Positions 27,531-39,960 are shown, numbered from the stretch's first letter. The stretch is 64,000 nucleotides of DNA from Neurospora tetraspora (GCF_033439725.1 NW_026944384.1:3968001-4032000); one strand, 5' to 3'. Program-made: numbers and translations. Notes: generated by a model not told the origin, from the letters alone.

Positions 27531-28156
27531 TTAGTAAAAAGCCATCTGCACAGCCGTATACGCCGCCGTCAACTTAAGCGTCGCCAAGCTCAACGAAGCC
27601 AAAAGGCCGAACTTGGTGCGGCCCTGGGGTCCTCCCTTGGTGTACCCGACGGCGTAGAACACCCTGCTCAAGCTCCACAGACCGCCCAGAGCGCCGGCGA
27701 GGACGGGGTACTTGAGACCCGCGATGAGCATGGCGCCGATGGCGGGGGTGAGGTTTTCGGTGAAGTTGGCGTGGGCGCGTTGGGCTTTTTTGGTTGAATG
27801 TTAGCATTGAGTGCTAGGAGGGTTATGAAAAAAGTTGGGGGCGGGTAGGTAGGTGGGGGGAAAGAATAAGGAATGGATAGCATACCGCAGTTAAAGGCAA
27901 AAGCCTTGGGGTCCTTCTCGGCTACCTCCTGAGAGGCATAGGCGGCGGGATACTTGACGCCCGAGGCACTGCGCTGCTTGCCGGTGTTGATGGAGTGGAA
28001 GATGTTGACGAAGAAGGTGGAGACGGTGGCTAGGAGGACGTAGCTATAGTGTGTGTATGTTAGTACGAGACCATCAAATGAACGGTGAGGGATGATGATG
28101 ATGAATGATCATGTTACTTACCCGTACTCGTCGGGGAGAGTCACGATGATAGCCAT
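27531..28156 (-). CDS. MAPEG-family microsomal glutathione S-transferase
   Basis: A small integral membrane protein of the MAPEG superfamily, closest in character to microsomal GST3, which conjugates glutathione to lipophilic electrophiles or reduces lipid peroxides in ER membranes. Exons 28122-28156, 27886-28043 and 27531-27784 give 148 aa, the normal length. The start MAIIVTLPDEYGYVLLA enters the first membrane helix. The conserved motif is completed across the second splice site as FNCAQRAHANFTENLTP. Further hydrophobic helices follow, ending with GRTKFGLLASLSLATLKLTA. The 78- and 101-nt introns have GTAAGT and GTATGC donors. The substrate cannot be told from sequence. Confidence 0.9.
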
Positions 28157-29132
28157 TTTGCTTGTTTTGTTGTGGTGAGGTTGATTTAAGCTATAAGAGG
28201 TAATGGTGAAGAAGAGTAAGTCAAGGTAAGTGATATGTTGTTGACAAGTCTGAAGAGCAAGATGGTCTACAGAATGAGGGAATGAAGGAAAGACCTCTCA
28301 CGATATCTCCTGACTATTTAACGGTTTTACTTTCAATCCTTTCCCTAGCCTCTTTCCTCTTTTCGGTGATATTAAAAGTTCACTTATAACACCGAAATTG
28401 ATTAGTCAACCGTATTCTATGATGAACGCGTAATACGCATTGTATCCGCCAAAAACTGACCAGGTAACACCCCCCATCAAGAGGTGGTCATCTGTGGAGT
28501 TTCCAGCTGCTTCCAACGCTAGACTATCCAACGCTAGCCATTGGCCAATCGTGTGTAACCTCGGGGTCTATATCATCCCGGCGGCAGAAAGGACACGGAG
28601 CGATTTTGTGCCGACCGACCGACTGTTATGGCTTGTTTCCTTGTCCGACGGGCCGATAGAAAGCCGTCTCGAGGAGGTTATTTCGCTCTTCAAGACTGTG
28701 CTCCTTATTCATTGTGAGTGAGTGCCATCTCGGTATGTTCTGTTAATCTTGGCCTCGGACTTTGCACGACACCACGGTTGCGGATATCGAATAGCATCCA
28801 CCAGGCAGTTGAGGACGAGATGTCTGACATGCGATGCATCTGAGGACATCATCATGGCTTGAATGCATAACCGTTACCCGCTACCACCCTAACTCTATTT
28901 CCCCTGAAAATAGGGCGGGAAATGTGCGATTTCAGGGCCATCCCAGATCCCCGGGTGCGGCACACGAGCCCAAAGGACATCTCGCAGCCAACCATGCCGT
29001 ATAGCGATATCTGTCAGAAGGATTGCATCATTTCAGCCCTACAACAGAAGGCCCCTTTGCTTCAATATACCCCTACATAACCAACTCCAAGGTTAGGTAT
29101 ACAATGACAGCAACTCCGGTCCCCGAATCCCA
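28157..29132. other. Intergenic region
   Basis: About 980 bp hold the promoter side of the MAPEG gene and the 3' side of the DNA polymerase gene. Only short, non-descript open frames occur. Confidence 0.5.
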
Positions 29133-30941
29133 TCAACCAGTACATCTCTCTTCTGGCGGCCGCCACTCGAGCTCCAACCCTTCAAACACCCGTCTCTCCG
29201 CCGTCAACATATCCGGCGCCGGCTCACCATTCGGCCCGCTCTCATAATCGACCCAAGTCCCATCAGCCCTATTCCGAATCCCACTACTATCAAACTTGAG
29301 CGACCTCTCCTTCTTGCAATACCTCCTCAGATCCCTCTGGAAGGTCGTTCCGCTTGTCCACCCCAGCACCGCACACCCGGCCGTCTTCCACGGGCTGATG
29401 ATGATATCCACCCTCCTGTGCGGATTCGGATTCTTCTTCTCGCCCGTCGTCCAGTGCAGATCCTGCCACACCACAAGCGCCTTATCCAGCGTATCGAACC
29501 CCGTTCCTGCTCTTTTCTCGTTCCCCTTCCAGGCCACAGGCACCTGCCCGCGCTCCGTGTTGGCCGTGCTCAGGATCAACGTGTGCGTGATGTAGTTCGA
29601 TTGTTCCAGAGCCACGACGATCTGCTCGACGAAGCCCCTGGTCGCGGCCTCGTCTGGGTGGCTCAGCACGACATCCACGTCGCCGCTCGCCAGCTTGCCG
29701 CGGCGGTACCCGCCTACGATGACCATCTGGAATCCCGGGTGGATCTTGTTAGCGTGCTCGAGGATGATGTCGGATATGGACTCGACCTCGGCGCGAGGGA
29801 TCTTCTGCTGAAACTCGTCGTAGTACTTGACGCCGATCTGTTGGACGCGCGTTAGGGTGTCCCAGCCGTATTCGACGATGTCGTCGAGGTCGCGCCAGCC
29901 TTTGTTGTAGAACTCGCGGGCCGTGGTCTCGGCGACGCCCCAGATCTCGTAGAAGAGCTTGAGGACGGCGAGTCGGGGGTCGGACTGGTCTTCTTTGGCC
30001 TCTTGTAGCTCACCGTGTTCTCGGTACTCTTGGTATAGCTGGGCGATCTTGAGGCCGCAGCCTGGTAGTCTCGCTACTTCGAAGGCGCTCCGGAGAGGAT
30101 AGGGGTAGGAAGTGAGAGCGGCTATGGCGCTTGAATACGCGCGCACTCCAATCTTGTCGCCTAGTAGTGTCCTGGCTATTCTGATCTTCATAAGCTCCTT
30201 GATGAAGGGCTCGTTGGGCGGATGCATGAGTGCAGGACGCTGGCATGCATATGTGGTGTGTAGGTAGGCAGGTATGGGAGGCAGCTCTACTTCATGTTCT
30301 GAGGTAGTCATATGGAGCAATGCCGGGGCCTTGGTGATAAAGTGATCGCGTCGACCGTGGCTGGCGGTGCTGTGAGAAGATCCGGGCCGTGAGCCATGAA
30401 AAGAAGGCTTTGGGTCTGCTAGGGCTCGTTTGATGACATCCGCGGCCTTTGCTGGCGACACTTCCTTTGGCTTGGTGGGCTTGCCCAGCTGTTTTCTGCC
30501 TCTGTACAAGGTATAGTCATCTATTGGGAGGACTGTCCCGGCTTTGAGACACTCGGTAAACCATGCGAGCTTGACCACCTTGACAGTCGTGGGGGATGCT
30601 TTAAGAGTCGACTGAGTCGGCTGGGTTAGGAGAGGATGAAATTCGCCATCTGACGCAGTGTCCGAGTCTTCTGTGATAACGGACCCCGGTGTCTGGAATC
30701 TCCTTCGCTTCGGGCTGGGAGATGTAGGTTCGTCTTCCTCCGCTGGCGATATCTCCTCAGTTACAAGCTTGTGTTTTCTAAGCTCGAACAGGGCTCGTTC
30801 TCTCCTGTGCACCTTTCCCAGGACGACTTCGGCCTCGTTGATGTCATATGTGAGGGTTGGTATTTGCTCCTCCAACTCGTGGAGCTCATCCACTCCTAGG
30901 TTGGTGGGAAGCAGAAAAATAACCGGGAATTCCAGCGTCAT
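29133..30941 (-). CDS. pol4: Family X DNA polymerase (Pol4 / Pol lambda-mu type)
   Basis: A predicted nuclear gap-filling polymerase for non-homologous end joining and base-excision repair. One exon of 602 codons is called from the ATG at 30941; the frame continues upstream only through non-ATG codons. The N-terminal part, with FPVIFLLPTNLGVDEL and later VKLAWFTECLKAGTVLP, fits a BRCT domain, as in yeast Pol4. A Ser/Pro-rich linker follows. Then come the 8-kDa/helix-hairpin-helix region (FEVARLPGCGLKIAQLYQEY), the fingers, and the palm. The palm has VGGYRRGKLASGDVDVVLSH with the two metal-binding Asp of DVD, and a third Asp in RRVDIII. The end carries the typical YCKKERSLKFDSSGIRNR. It is divergent from TFIIE-alpha. 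Confidence 0.92.
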   Translation of the reverse strand: MTLEFPVIFLLPTNLGVDELHELEEQIPTLTYDINEAEVVLGKVHRRERALFELRKHKLVTEEISPAEEDEPTSPSPKRRRFQTPGSVITEDSDTASDGEFHPLLTQPTQSTLKASPTTVKVVKLAWFTECLKAGTVLPIDDYTLYRGRKQLGKPTKPKEVSPAKAADVIKRALADPKPSFHGSRPGSSHSTASHGRRDHFITKAPALLHMTTSEHEVELPPIPAYLHTTYACQRPALMHPPNEPFIKELMKIRIARTLLGDKIGVRAYSSAIAALTSYPYPLRSAFEVARLPGCGLKIAQLYQEYREHGELQEAKEDQSDPRLAVLKLFYEIWGVAETTAREFYNKGWRDLDDIVEYGWDTLTRVQQIGVKYYDEFQQKIPRAEVESISDIILEHANKIHPGFQMVIVGGYRRGKLASGDVDVVLSHPDEAATRGFVEQIVVALEQSNYITHTLILSTANTERGQVPVAWKGNEKRAGTGFDTLDKALVVWQDLHWTTGEKKNPNPHRRVDIIISPWKTAGCAVLGWTSGTTFQRDLRRYCKKERSLKFDSSGIRNRADGTWVDYESGPNGEPAPDMLTAERRVFEGLELEWRPPEERCTG

Positions 30942-32230
30942 TGTGGCCAAACGTCGACAATTCCAGTATCCAAATAGCTTGACATTATTCAATGGCGATG
31001 TCCAAAAGGGTCGATATGACGACGGCTTGTGTTGCTGAATATCAAATCCCGCGATATCCAAAATTGAGGGTACAAAACAATTGATATCCAATCAACACCA
31101 AGGTTTTAGAACAAGACAGCCAGCAAGCCCAGGTTTGATATCGGTAGTCGGAATCTTTGCCAGCCCGTGACGTGCATCGAACTTGTGCCTCGTGTTAACC
31201 ATGCGCACGACTTGAAGATGGGATGAGCAGAATAATTGAAGGTAACCACCAAAAAACAAGAAAGCAAAGATCGTGGAGCCAGCCTTGAAAATCAAGCATG
31301 CAAAATCACCATTTCCGTTGTGGTGTTTGCAATAAGCAAAACAATCCGGAGCTCTGGTTGTTGGTTCGGAGTGACGAGCAGAAGTACTCCGTGCAAATGC
31401 TATCTTGCGAACTGTGCTTGGCATCTTGGTGGAAGTGGTCAATGCGCTTATTCGAGAAACTTTAGTACCGTATCTTACAAATCATACATGACCTAGACGC
31501 CTCAGGTTCGATTACAATTGCTCTTTCCATGGGTCAACGAAGTTGCCTTTCACTTATCGCCAGATGAAAGCTCCTAGCTCCTCTCTCACTTGATTTCTCT
31601 AATAGGTGTTTGTTTTTAATTCTGACGGTACAGATTACAGATACCAGGGATCATCCGCATGCCAGGGACCGGGCATTTGATGCAGCGGGACCGTTCACTA
31701 GCATTGCTTGGCGCTGTTAGAGAGCGGGAACAAGACCGCCTCAAGGTTCAACCTCAACCTTCACTTCACTTCGACTTTGATTCATCATCAACCGGCGTCA
31801 TTCATTTGCGCCCGCAGGCCTATAGTGCCTCAACCATCGACGTGACTTTTGGCAGATTATAGAGACTCGAGGTTCTTAACGGCCGGCCTTTCTTTAACGG
31901 ACTGTGATTGCAAATCTTGCTCTGGGCCGGCATCGGGCAAGTCTCTTTCCCGTAGCATCTCGGAGCCTCCATATCAGAGCCGTGACATCTCAGGCCGGGC
32001 ATCCCTCTTTTTGTTCGCCATCATCCGCACATCTTATCGCCGCCGGCCGGGTGACTGTTCCTCGCCGACTTTCGTCCCATCGTCCCATACTGGTCACTCC
32101 CAGCGCTGGTCACTCCTCGTCACCCAACAACAGCAGTTCACCCATCTATCAACCAACATACATCGCACACCACTGAAAGCAACCCAACAAGGAGGGAAAG
32201 AGCACCCGCAAAGGGGCCAGCATCGCCACC
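30942..32230. other. Divergent promoter region, POL4 / TFIIE-alpha
   Basis: 1.3 kb between divergent starts. No supported gene was seen. Immediately before the TFIIE ATG the sequence is pyrimidine/CAA-rich (about 32085-32220), consistent with a transcribed leader. Confidence 0.5.
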
Positions 32231-33292
32231 ATGGACATCGCCAAAACCCTCATCCGCTGCGTCATGCGCGCCTTCTACAGCACACAAGAGATCCTCATCA
32301 TCGACGCTCTCGTCCAACACTCCTGCCTCCGCGACGACGACCTCGGCCACCTAATGAAGCTGGGCAACAAAGACCTGCACAAAGCCTGCGCCGGCCTGCG
32401 CGACGCCCGCTTCCTAGTCGTGCACACGCGACCCGAGCTCCAAGCAGGAAAAACGCGCCCGCAGAACAAGACGTACTACTACATCGACTACCGGCAGACC
32501 ATCGACGCCATCAAGTGGCGCGTGTACAAGACCGACAAGGACATGCAGGGGATCGCCAAGCCGTCCGAGGAAAACAAGGAGTACGTGTGCCCGCGCGTGG
32601 GGTGCGAAGCGCAGTGGAGCCAGATGGAGGTTTTGGACTCGGTTTCCTCGCGCGGGTTCACCTGTCAACGGTGCGGCTCCGTGTTGGAGCAGGCTAAAGA
32701 GCGCGAGGCGCCCGGGCATCAGCAGTTGTCGAGGATGAATAACCAGTTCAAGTTCATGACGGATATGTTGCAGGAGGTCGACAAGGTGGTGATACCCGAG
32801 TGCAACTTTGATCTGGCGCTGGCGAATGCTAGGCCCATCGTCCGGCTGGAGACGCACGAGGTGGCGCCTAGCGTGCCGGTCGACTCGGCGCTGCACAAGC
32901 CCAGCGCCGTTAAAGGTCTGGCGAATACGGGCCCCAAGACGATGCAGGTTATCATCTCGAAGGGCGATGATGATGCGGAGCAGGCGGAGGCGGCGAGGAA
33001 GAGGCAGGAGGAGCTGCTGAGGCAGAACGCGCTGCCGGAGTGGATAACGTCCAGCTCGGTGCCGACGACGGGCGGATCCAAGGCTACTGGTCCGGCTGCT
33101 GCGTCGCTGCTTGATTCTTCGTCGTCGGCGGTTAAGGATGAGGCGGCGGTGGATGAGCACCCGGCTAAGAAGGTCAAGTTGGAGATCCAGGGCGATATCT
33201 CTGTCAAGAATGAAGACCCCATGCCTATGAGCTTCAAGATGGAGGGTGGCGATGATGAGGAGGACGATCTCGAGTTTGAGGATGTCATGTGA
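32231..33292 (+). CDS. tfa1: General transcription factor TFIIE, alpha subunit
   Basis: The large subunit of TFIIE recruits and stimulates TFIIH at RNA polymerase II promoters. It is an uninterrupted frame of 353 aa, shorter than the yeast protein. The ATG sits in a strong context (GCCACCATGG). Residues 1-100 form the winged-helix TFE domain: IRCVMRAFYSTQEILIIDAL, the conserved Lys/Asp-rich DLHKACAGLRDARFL, and YYYIDYRQTIDAIKWR. A zinc ribbon follows with Cys 120, 125, 145 and 148; the first pair is spaced CX4C rather than the usual CX2C. The C-terminal third is Ala/Ser-rich with a basic KKVKLE patch and an acidic end (EEDDLEFEDVM), as in other TFIIE-alpha proteins that bind TFIIH through an acidic tail. 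Confidence 0.95.
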   Translation: MDIAKTLIRCVMRAFYSTQEILIIDALVQHSCLRDDDLGHLMKLGNKDLHKACAGLRDARFLVVHTRPELQAGKTRPQNKTYYYIDYRQTIDAIKWRVYKTDKDMQGIAKPSEENKEYVCPRVGCEAQWSQMEVLDSVSSRGFTCQRCGSVLEQAKEREAPGHQQLSRMNNQFKFMTDMLQEVDKVVIPECNFDLALANARPIVRLETHEVAPSVPVDSALHKPSAVKGLANTGPKTMQVIISKGDDDAEQAEAARKRQEELLRQNALPEWITSSSVPTTGGSKATGPAAASLLDSSSSAVKDEAAVDEHPAKKVKLEIQGDISVKNEDPMPMSFKMEGGDDEEDDLEFEDVM

Positions 33293-34217
33293 GCAGAGTG
33301 AACAGATCTGGCACAACTCGAAGGGAGAAAAGAACGAGAATGAAAGGCTCCAAGGAGCGTACAGAAAGACACGAACTTTAACATGCATTGGCGGGAACAT
33401 CATCGATCGCTTTACTATTACTGGTAATATGGGGTTGGCCATAGAGCCGCTTCATACGGTCCTTGGACGTAAAGATCACTGCCACTGTTCATCGGAATCT
33501 ACCAAGTCCGGTGTAGCGCGAAATCACAACTACAATGTGGCTATCGGGAAGAAGTTGAGAGGAATCAAATTGATTTCATGGCAGACGAGATTGGGTATGG
33601 TACGCACAGCCTAAAAGCAAAGGATGCGTCAAAGAGGGGGATATAAGAGGCATCATGGCGGATGACATCAAAATAGAGGGAATAGCTACTGCTCCTTAAG
33701 CATCGGGGTTTTAGCAGGCGGGGATCGGGAAGCAAAGCCATCAATCAGGTGGGCGTGGTTTCTTGCCTGCTGAGTACGTAAGAATCCCATAATCTTCAGA
33801 GAAAAGGAGAGGTGGTAACCTGGGTTTGACGCTCTCGGTTCCTTTTTTCTGAGACAAAATATACAAGGCTTCGCTTTGCCTCTCTATACACCGAGCAAAG
33901 CCAAATTGTACATAAGACTTTAACAGCACATAGCCGAACACAACCAAAAAGACCCCCCACAACGAGGATGGGAGGCAGGGGGAATCATCAAAAGGGACTA
34001 ATCTAAAAAAGAAGGGAAGCATTTCTGTCCTTCAAACCACTTTGCAGTTGTGAACTACCAATTGATTGATGATTGCCTTCCTTTAAACTCCTTCCGTTCG
34101 CTTTGTTTACACTGCCCGCCCGCCTGAAGTGGTTTCACCAAGTTCACACACACCCCACCGCCTAATGGAAGGCCATGCATGGCATGGCATGAGACTTCAC
34201 GGAGTCCGAACCAACGA
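33293..34217. other. Convergent spacer, TFIIE-alpha / SMC1
   Basis: 925 bp between two converging genes, presumably both 3' UTRs. No gene recognised. A short GGCATGGCAT run sits near 34180. Confidence 0.5.
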
Positions 34218-37200
34218 CTAGTTGTACTTGCGAAGCTGTAACGAAAACACGTGTGAGTATATAATCCTGAAAGATAGTCAGTAACAAGGAGCAAAAACTT
34301 ACATCCAACGTCAAAGTCTTTGAGCTATTCACATCCTGATCGCGATAAACGCCCACCAAGCTCTCGCTATCCTGGAACAGCCCAGCCTTGAGACTGATGA
34401 CGATAAACTGCATTCCGGGCCCCGCATGCTCGCGAATGTACTTCTTGATCTTCTCCACGTTAGCATTATCCAGCGCCGCGTCCACCTCGTCCAGCACGAA
34501 AAACGGCGACGGCTGGTAGCTGTGGATGGCGAACAGCAGCGCCAGCGCCGCCATGGTCTTCTCGCCGCCCGACAGGTGCTCCATGTCGCGGAACCGCTTG
34601 AGCGGCGGCATGGCGTGGTATTTGATGCCCGACAGGTAGGGAGTGTCCGTGTCCTCCTCGATGTCCAGATATGCCTGGCCACCGAGCGGATAGGCATCTG
34701 AGCGTGTGAGGTCCTTGTACACGTGCGTGATCTGCTCCTGGATGTGCGTAAAGGCCTTGTTGAAGAGCTCGAACCGCTTGTCCTTGACCTGGTTGAAGGC
34801 GTCCCGGGCGGCCTTGAGGGCCGCGCGCGAGTCCTCGAAGTCCTTTTCGGTGGACTCGAGGCGCGACTTGACCGACTCGAGACGCTCGATGGCGCGCATG
34901 TTGGGGTTGAGCTTCTCGATCTCGGCGGTGAGGGCCGAGATCTTTTCTTGCAGCTTCTCTTCGACTTCGTCGTTCGGGTCTTGGAGTAGGGCGTCATCGA
35001 GGTTGTCGTAGTTGATTTCGATGCCGTAGTCGTCCATGGCAGCCTCGAGAAGCTCGGCTTCCTGGTCTTCGTCTTCGCCATCAACATCCATGGCATCCTG
35101 GTCCTTCTGGAGCAGTACGTCCTCGTTTGGAATGTCGTCGAGAGAGCCCTGTTGGAGAGGGATCTGGATCTGCTCAAGCTTGCACCTCCTTAGTAGGGCA
35201 AGTTTTTGGGCACTGCTTTGCTGCACTGTAGCCTCCAGGTTGCTGATCTCCTTTAACCTGACTTCTATATCCCTGCTCCTCCTCTGTAGGTCTTGCTTGG
35301 CCTCCTGTACCTTCTTGGTCTTTTCTGCGTGGGAGGCCTTGAGCTCTTCTAGACTCTGCTCCAGCTCCTCGAGCGCCTCCCGGTCTTCCGCCATTTCCTC
35401 CTCAATGGAGGCCTTCTCTTGTCGGTATGAATCCAGATCTCGTTCGTGTCGTTGCAGGGTCCGTTCTAGTGACTGTATCCTGTCGCTGGTCGCCGTGTGC
35501 TGTGAGGTTTCCCATGTGATGTTGCTCTGGATGCGTTGTTTCTGGATATCAAAGTCTTGCCGCTTCTGGGCGGCTTCTTGTTCCAAAGTGCCCTGTTGGG
35601 CTTCATAGGCACGGACGTTCTCGTAGCCCAGCCTCTTGCAGAAATCTTTGAAGATCTTATCTTCGACGTCTGAAATGGCCTTTTCGAACTTTTGTACCGT
35701 TGCCCGCGTCCGCTCCAGCTCGCCGTGCTTTTCCTCATACTTGGGGTCATAGTCGTCCAGCTGCAGCTCCTGATGATCGAGCTCTTTCTGTTTGCTCTTG
35801 AGGTTCTTCTCAAAGGCGGCCAGCTCACCTTCCTGAATCTTGAGGCGTTGTTCAAGCGCCGTGAACTCGACGAACAAAGCATCCTCCTTAGCGCTTCGTC
35901 GCCCAGACTGCGCCAGAGCTGCCACCTCGTCTTTCAGGGACTGTGCCATCCGTTGCAGGTTCTGAATGTCGTGTTCCTCAAACCGACGCTTGCCGCCCTT
36001 CTCATTAGGCAAACGGCCACCGGTCATGGTACCAGCCTTGTGGATTACGAAACCTTCCAGGGTGACAGCCTTGACTTGGATCTTTCTGCCGTATACGATG
36101 TCCTTTGCGATATGGAGATTGTCGCAGACAACAGATCCACTACAAGCGTAGCTGATGGCACGCTCGAGGGAAGGATCAAAGTCGATTGTATCAATGGTCA
36201 GTCGCGCTCCGGAAATGCCCTTAACTGCCGAAACTGAGCTGTTGACCTTGATATTGTCGAGCGGAATAAACGTCAAGGGAGGGAATCGCTGCTCCTTGAG
36301 ATACTGCACGCAGTCCATACCAACCTTCTCGGTGTCCACGACGACTGCATCGAAGTCACGTCCAAGGGCTGTGATGACCGCCTCGTCAAACTTTTTCTGT
36401 TTGGGCTTGCAGAGATCTCCAATACGGCCTCGGACACCTGGGTATATGCGCCTGAGGTCACTGATCATGTTTCTCAACCTCGTCTCCTTCTCATTCTGGC
36501 GCCGGCCAGATTCCGCATCCTCCAGCTTGCGAAGGATTTCCCGCAGCTTCTCCTCCTGGGCAGTCCTGGTCTGGTTTATCCTTACGCGCTCAGACTGGAG
36601 TTTGTTATACTCTTTCTTCTTGGCGGCGATATCGCTTCGGAGTTGTTGTACCGCGTCCTGGCTGGCGTCTCTTCTATCCTTGATCGACTGAACCTCGGTC
36701 TGCAGCTTTTCGATAGCGGCGTCAAAGTTGTCGATTTTGCCTTTCAAGCTGTTGACGGTGACCTCGTCACTCTTGAGCTGGCGCGTGAGGTTGGCCAGCT
36801 TGGCCCGGTTGTCGGCAGTTTTCTTCATAGCCTCGGCTTGAAGACTAGTGTACTCCTTGCGGTCCTCATCACTGAGCTCCTTGCCTTGCTTCTTGAGTGT
36901 TTCGGCCCATTGCTTTTCGAATTGCTGCTGCGCTTTCTCCACGGTGGCGAGATCCTTTTGCAATTTGGAGATGTTAGATGCTTGGCTGTCGCGGTCCTTT
37001 TTCACTTCGACAATGCGCTTCCGTAGCACACCCATATCTTGGGTGCTTTGCGCAATCTTTTCATCGATTGGCACAAGACTGTTTTCCTTGTCTTCGATGT
37101 CCTTTTCCTTGGCCTTGATGCTCCTCTCAACCTTGCCCACCTCACGTCCTACCGTAGCCTGCTCCTTACGAGCAGCATCCAGTTTATTTTCGAAGGCTTC

Positions 37201-38219
37201 AACGTTGCGACGGAACTCCTTGAGGTTTTCCTGGTGCTCCTGGATTTGCGCGCTAGATTCGTCCATGACCCTCTGAAAGTGATATAGCTTCCACAGGATG
37301 TGGGTAATGACGGCCTCGTCTCGTTCCTCGGTTTTCCGCTGGAAGTTCTCGGCCTCCTTCTTTTGCTCCTGATACTGCTTGATTTCCGAGTTGATACCTC
37401 TTCTCCGGTGTAGCTGGAAATTCTGATTCTCGGCAGCCTGCTCGACCTCGGCCTGCAACTTCTCATATTCGGCCTTGTATTCCAGACTTCCAGATATTTG
37501 TTCGATCAAGCGGGTAAGATCCTGAGGCGACTGCGAGGCAATGGCTTCAACGTCTCCCTGGAAGACCAGAAAGTTACGCGCCTTGATCAGGATATTTTCG
37601 GCCTCGAGCGCATCGTTGTACTGCTGGGCGGTAACCACTCTGTCGTTGATGCGGTACTCGCTGGATCCACCGTTTGCAATGGTTCGCTTCCATCGTTGCT
37701 CGTCGCCGGCATCGTCTTCGTAGACGGCCATAACCCAAGCCGTCTTGGGGTCGTTCCTCGATGACCGTTGGGAAGGATCTTCGTCTTCGCCGTCTTCGTG
37801 CCCATTGACGCCGTTAGTAGCGGGGGCAGCGGTGCCATCTTCTTGGATTTTCGAGGTTTTCATAACACGGCCACGGTAGACCAGGTCACGGAGATGGGTC
37901 GATCGGAGGTGTGATGATTTGATGCCCAAGACGAAGGAGATGGCATCCATCCTAGCAACGCGCGCGCCTGTCAATACGAAAGCAGTCCCTATCGACCGCA
38001 ACCCGGTGCAACTTACGAGTTTGACTTTCCGGAGCCATTGGGACCGATAATGGAGGTGAAGTAGGAGTCGCCGAACAGGAGGGTGTGGTGGCCCTTGTAG
38101 GACTTGAAGTCTGGTTTACGGCAAACATGGTGAGTTTCGGCACGCTCGCGACCAAGTGTCGTGTTTCGGAGCAAAAACTAAGACCTACTGAAAAGCTCGA
38201 GACGGATGAGCTTGCCCAT
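34218..38219 (-). CDS. smc1: Cohesin subunit Smc1
   Basis: An SMC-family ATPase that pairs with Smc3 in the cohesin ring, for sister-chromatid cohesion and DNA repair. Four exons: 38189-38219, 38017-38110, 34303-37951 and 34218-34235, giving 1263 aa. The first two exons were recovered from splice signals and supply MGKLIRLELFNFKSYKG and the Walker A IIGPNGSGKS (about residues 31-40), which the long exon alone lacks. Then DAISFVLGIKSSHLRS, a long coiled coil, the hinge (about 510-690, with FDAVVVDTEKVG and GTMTGGRL), a second coiled coil, and the C-terminal head with signature LSGGEKTMAALALLFAIH and Walker B PFFVLDEVDAALDN. The last exon is only 18 nt and encodes LRKYN before TAG, a normal Smc1 end. 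Introns are 65-78 nt. Confidence 0.96.
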
Positions 38220-39960
38220 GTTTGCGGTTGCTGGTCTCCTGCAGGAGGACGCGCCTCCGGTATGCGATGGGATACTGGTTATAGTGCTGTTGTGCTAGCG
38301 CAGACGATACTCGCTAGAAATGGAGACTCGACGCGCTCCGACATGAATCCGCGGTGACGGCGCGATCGGGGAACATAAAAAGGCGCGTAAACAGGTCGAG
38401 GGTGATGCGATGGGTTGGAATCGCAAGCTTGTAATCGCAGGCAGACGTGGGCGCGGTAGCGGCAACAAAGTCGACCGGGTCAATCCAGTGTCGCGACTTT
38501 CCCCAATAATTTGCCCAGGGCAGGTCGCCAAGGTCGAGCATCTGTCGCATGCAGGAGGTGGGGGAGCACTGAGAGCGATTGAAGGACAGACGGGCGCTTG
38601 GACCATGCGATCCAGCTTGTGCCTAAGCTCAACGGCGGCAGAGGTGGGACGACAGTGCTGTAACTAAGGGTTAGGGTCATAGCCCATGATCTTATGTCCA
38701 CCCTGCTTTGCTTTTGGAGCATTACTGGGAGCTGAAGGAGACGAGGTTCCAGACTGCTTGAGAATGACATGACAACATCTTACTCGGTGTACGTGTGTCC
38801 GAGATTGGCCAACAAATGTATATTTTTTTTTGACAACTTCCCCTTGCTTCGGGACAGCTACAGCCAATGCACAGTTCACCAGCCCGTATGTATGAAGAAG
38901 CAATGATGTTCTGGACCTGCCTCTAGTAGAACTCATCCATCAAGCCAAGGATGCCACGGGTCTTTCCAGCCTTACGAAACAGACGAAATCAAGCTTTCAA
39001 CGTCTCGGATCTCTTCAAATCTCTTGATGAGAACATGTTGTGCTCGATGTCAGCAAAACGACAAGATGTGGCGTTGGATGGCTTGACTGACATGACAGAC
39101 TTGGCAGCTCCCAGGGTTCTGAAGCAGCACACTAAAATCTGCAGCAACAACGTCAGCAGCGATCGGATCGCCAATGGCCCAGCATTCCCTGCCAATGTTA
39201 GGCCGGCTTGCATCACATGCTGGGGGAATCTGCATCCAAACACCGTCATTGGAGTCCTCGCACTAACAACACTAACATCCCGCCGTCCTCAGTCGTCACA
39301 AGGTCTTCTTTTTCCAGCTTCAAATCTGAGACATCTCCCATCTTCCCAGCCTTTTATCTGATCTATTTCAGACCACGTGTATCCATCTTATCCAAGTTTC
39401 TTATCTGCCCTCACAACATCGTGGATTATATCTGCAGCGATATCACCAAAAGTCAAGCATATGTCATTTTCCCGCGCATCCCGTCTCTTTTCACCCTGCA
39501 TAGCTATTTGACGGGAGCCAAACAAAAAGCACTGACCCGCCACTGCCCGCATACCGAAAACACAACACAACTTTTGCGACGCGCTGCAGCCCAATCTTGA
39601 CGACATCATCTCGTCTCGACCTTGCTGCTCCACATTTGATCAGCTAGAAATAGCTACGACATCCCCTCGACCCCAAAAACACCTGCTGCTGGTTTCACTT
39701 CTGCCAACTACGAGCCTTCTCCATCCATTGACGTCGCTATTTGAAGGCTGTGTAAGTAAATCTCCACCACACGAGGGTTTCTGACTAGTACATATCAAAC
39801 CTATATGTACCTACCATCTCCCACTGCGATGACAATCATGTCTGCGAATTCAATCTGACCTATTTCTCCTCTACAGAAACTCAATTCCTCCCATATCACC
39901 CATTCCGATAACATTGTCGTATTTTGAGCAACAACAAGCATAGAACACGAACCACCAGCC
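38220..39960. other. Divergent intergenic region, SMC1 / GPC1
   Basis: 1.7 kb containing both promoters. The stretch before the GPC1 ATG (about 39600-39960) looks like a pyrimidine/CAA-rich 5' leader. No other gene supported. Confidence 0.5.

Noticed and set aside
32414-33442. 342-codon open frame opposite TFIIE-alpha
   Set aside because: Arg/Leu/His-rich antisense shadow of a GC-rich coding region, starting outside any plausible promoter.
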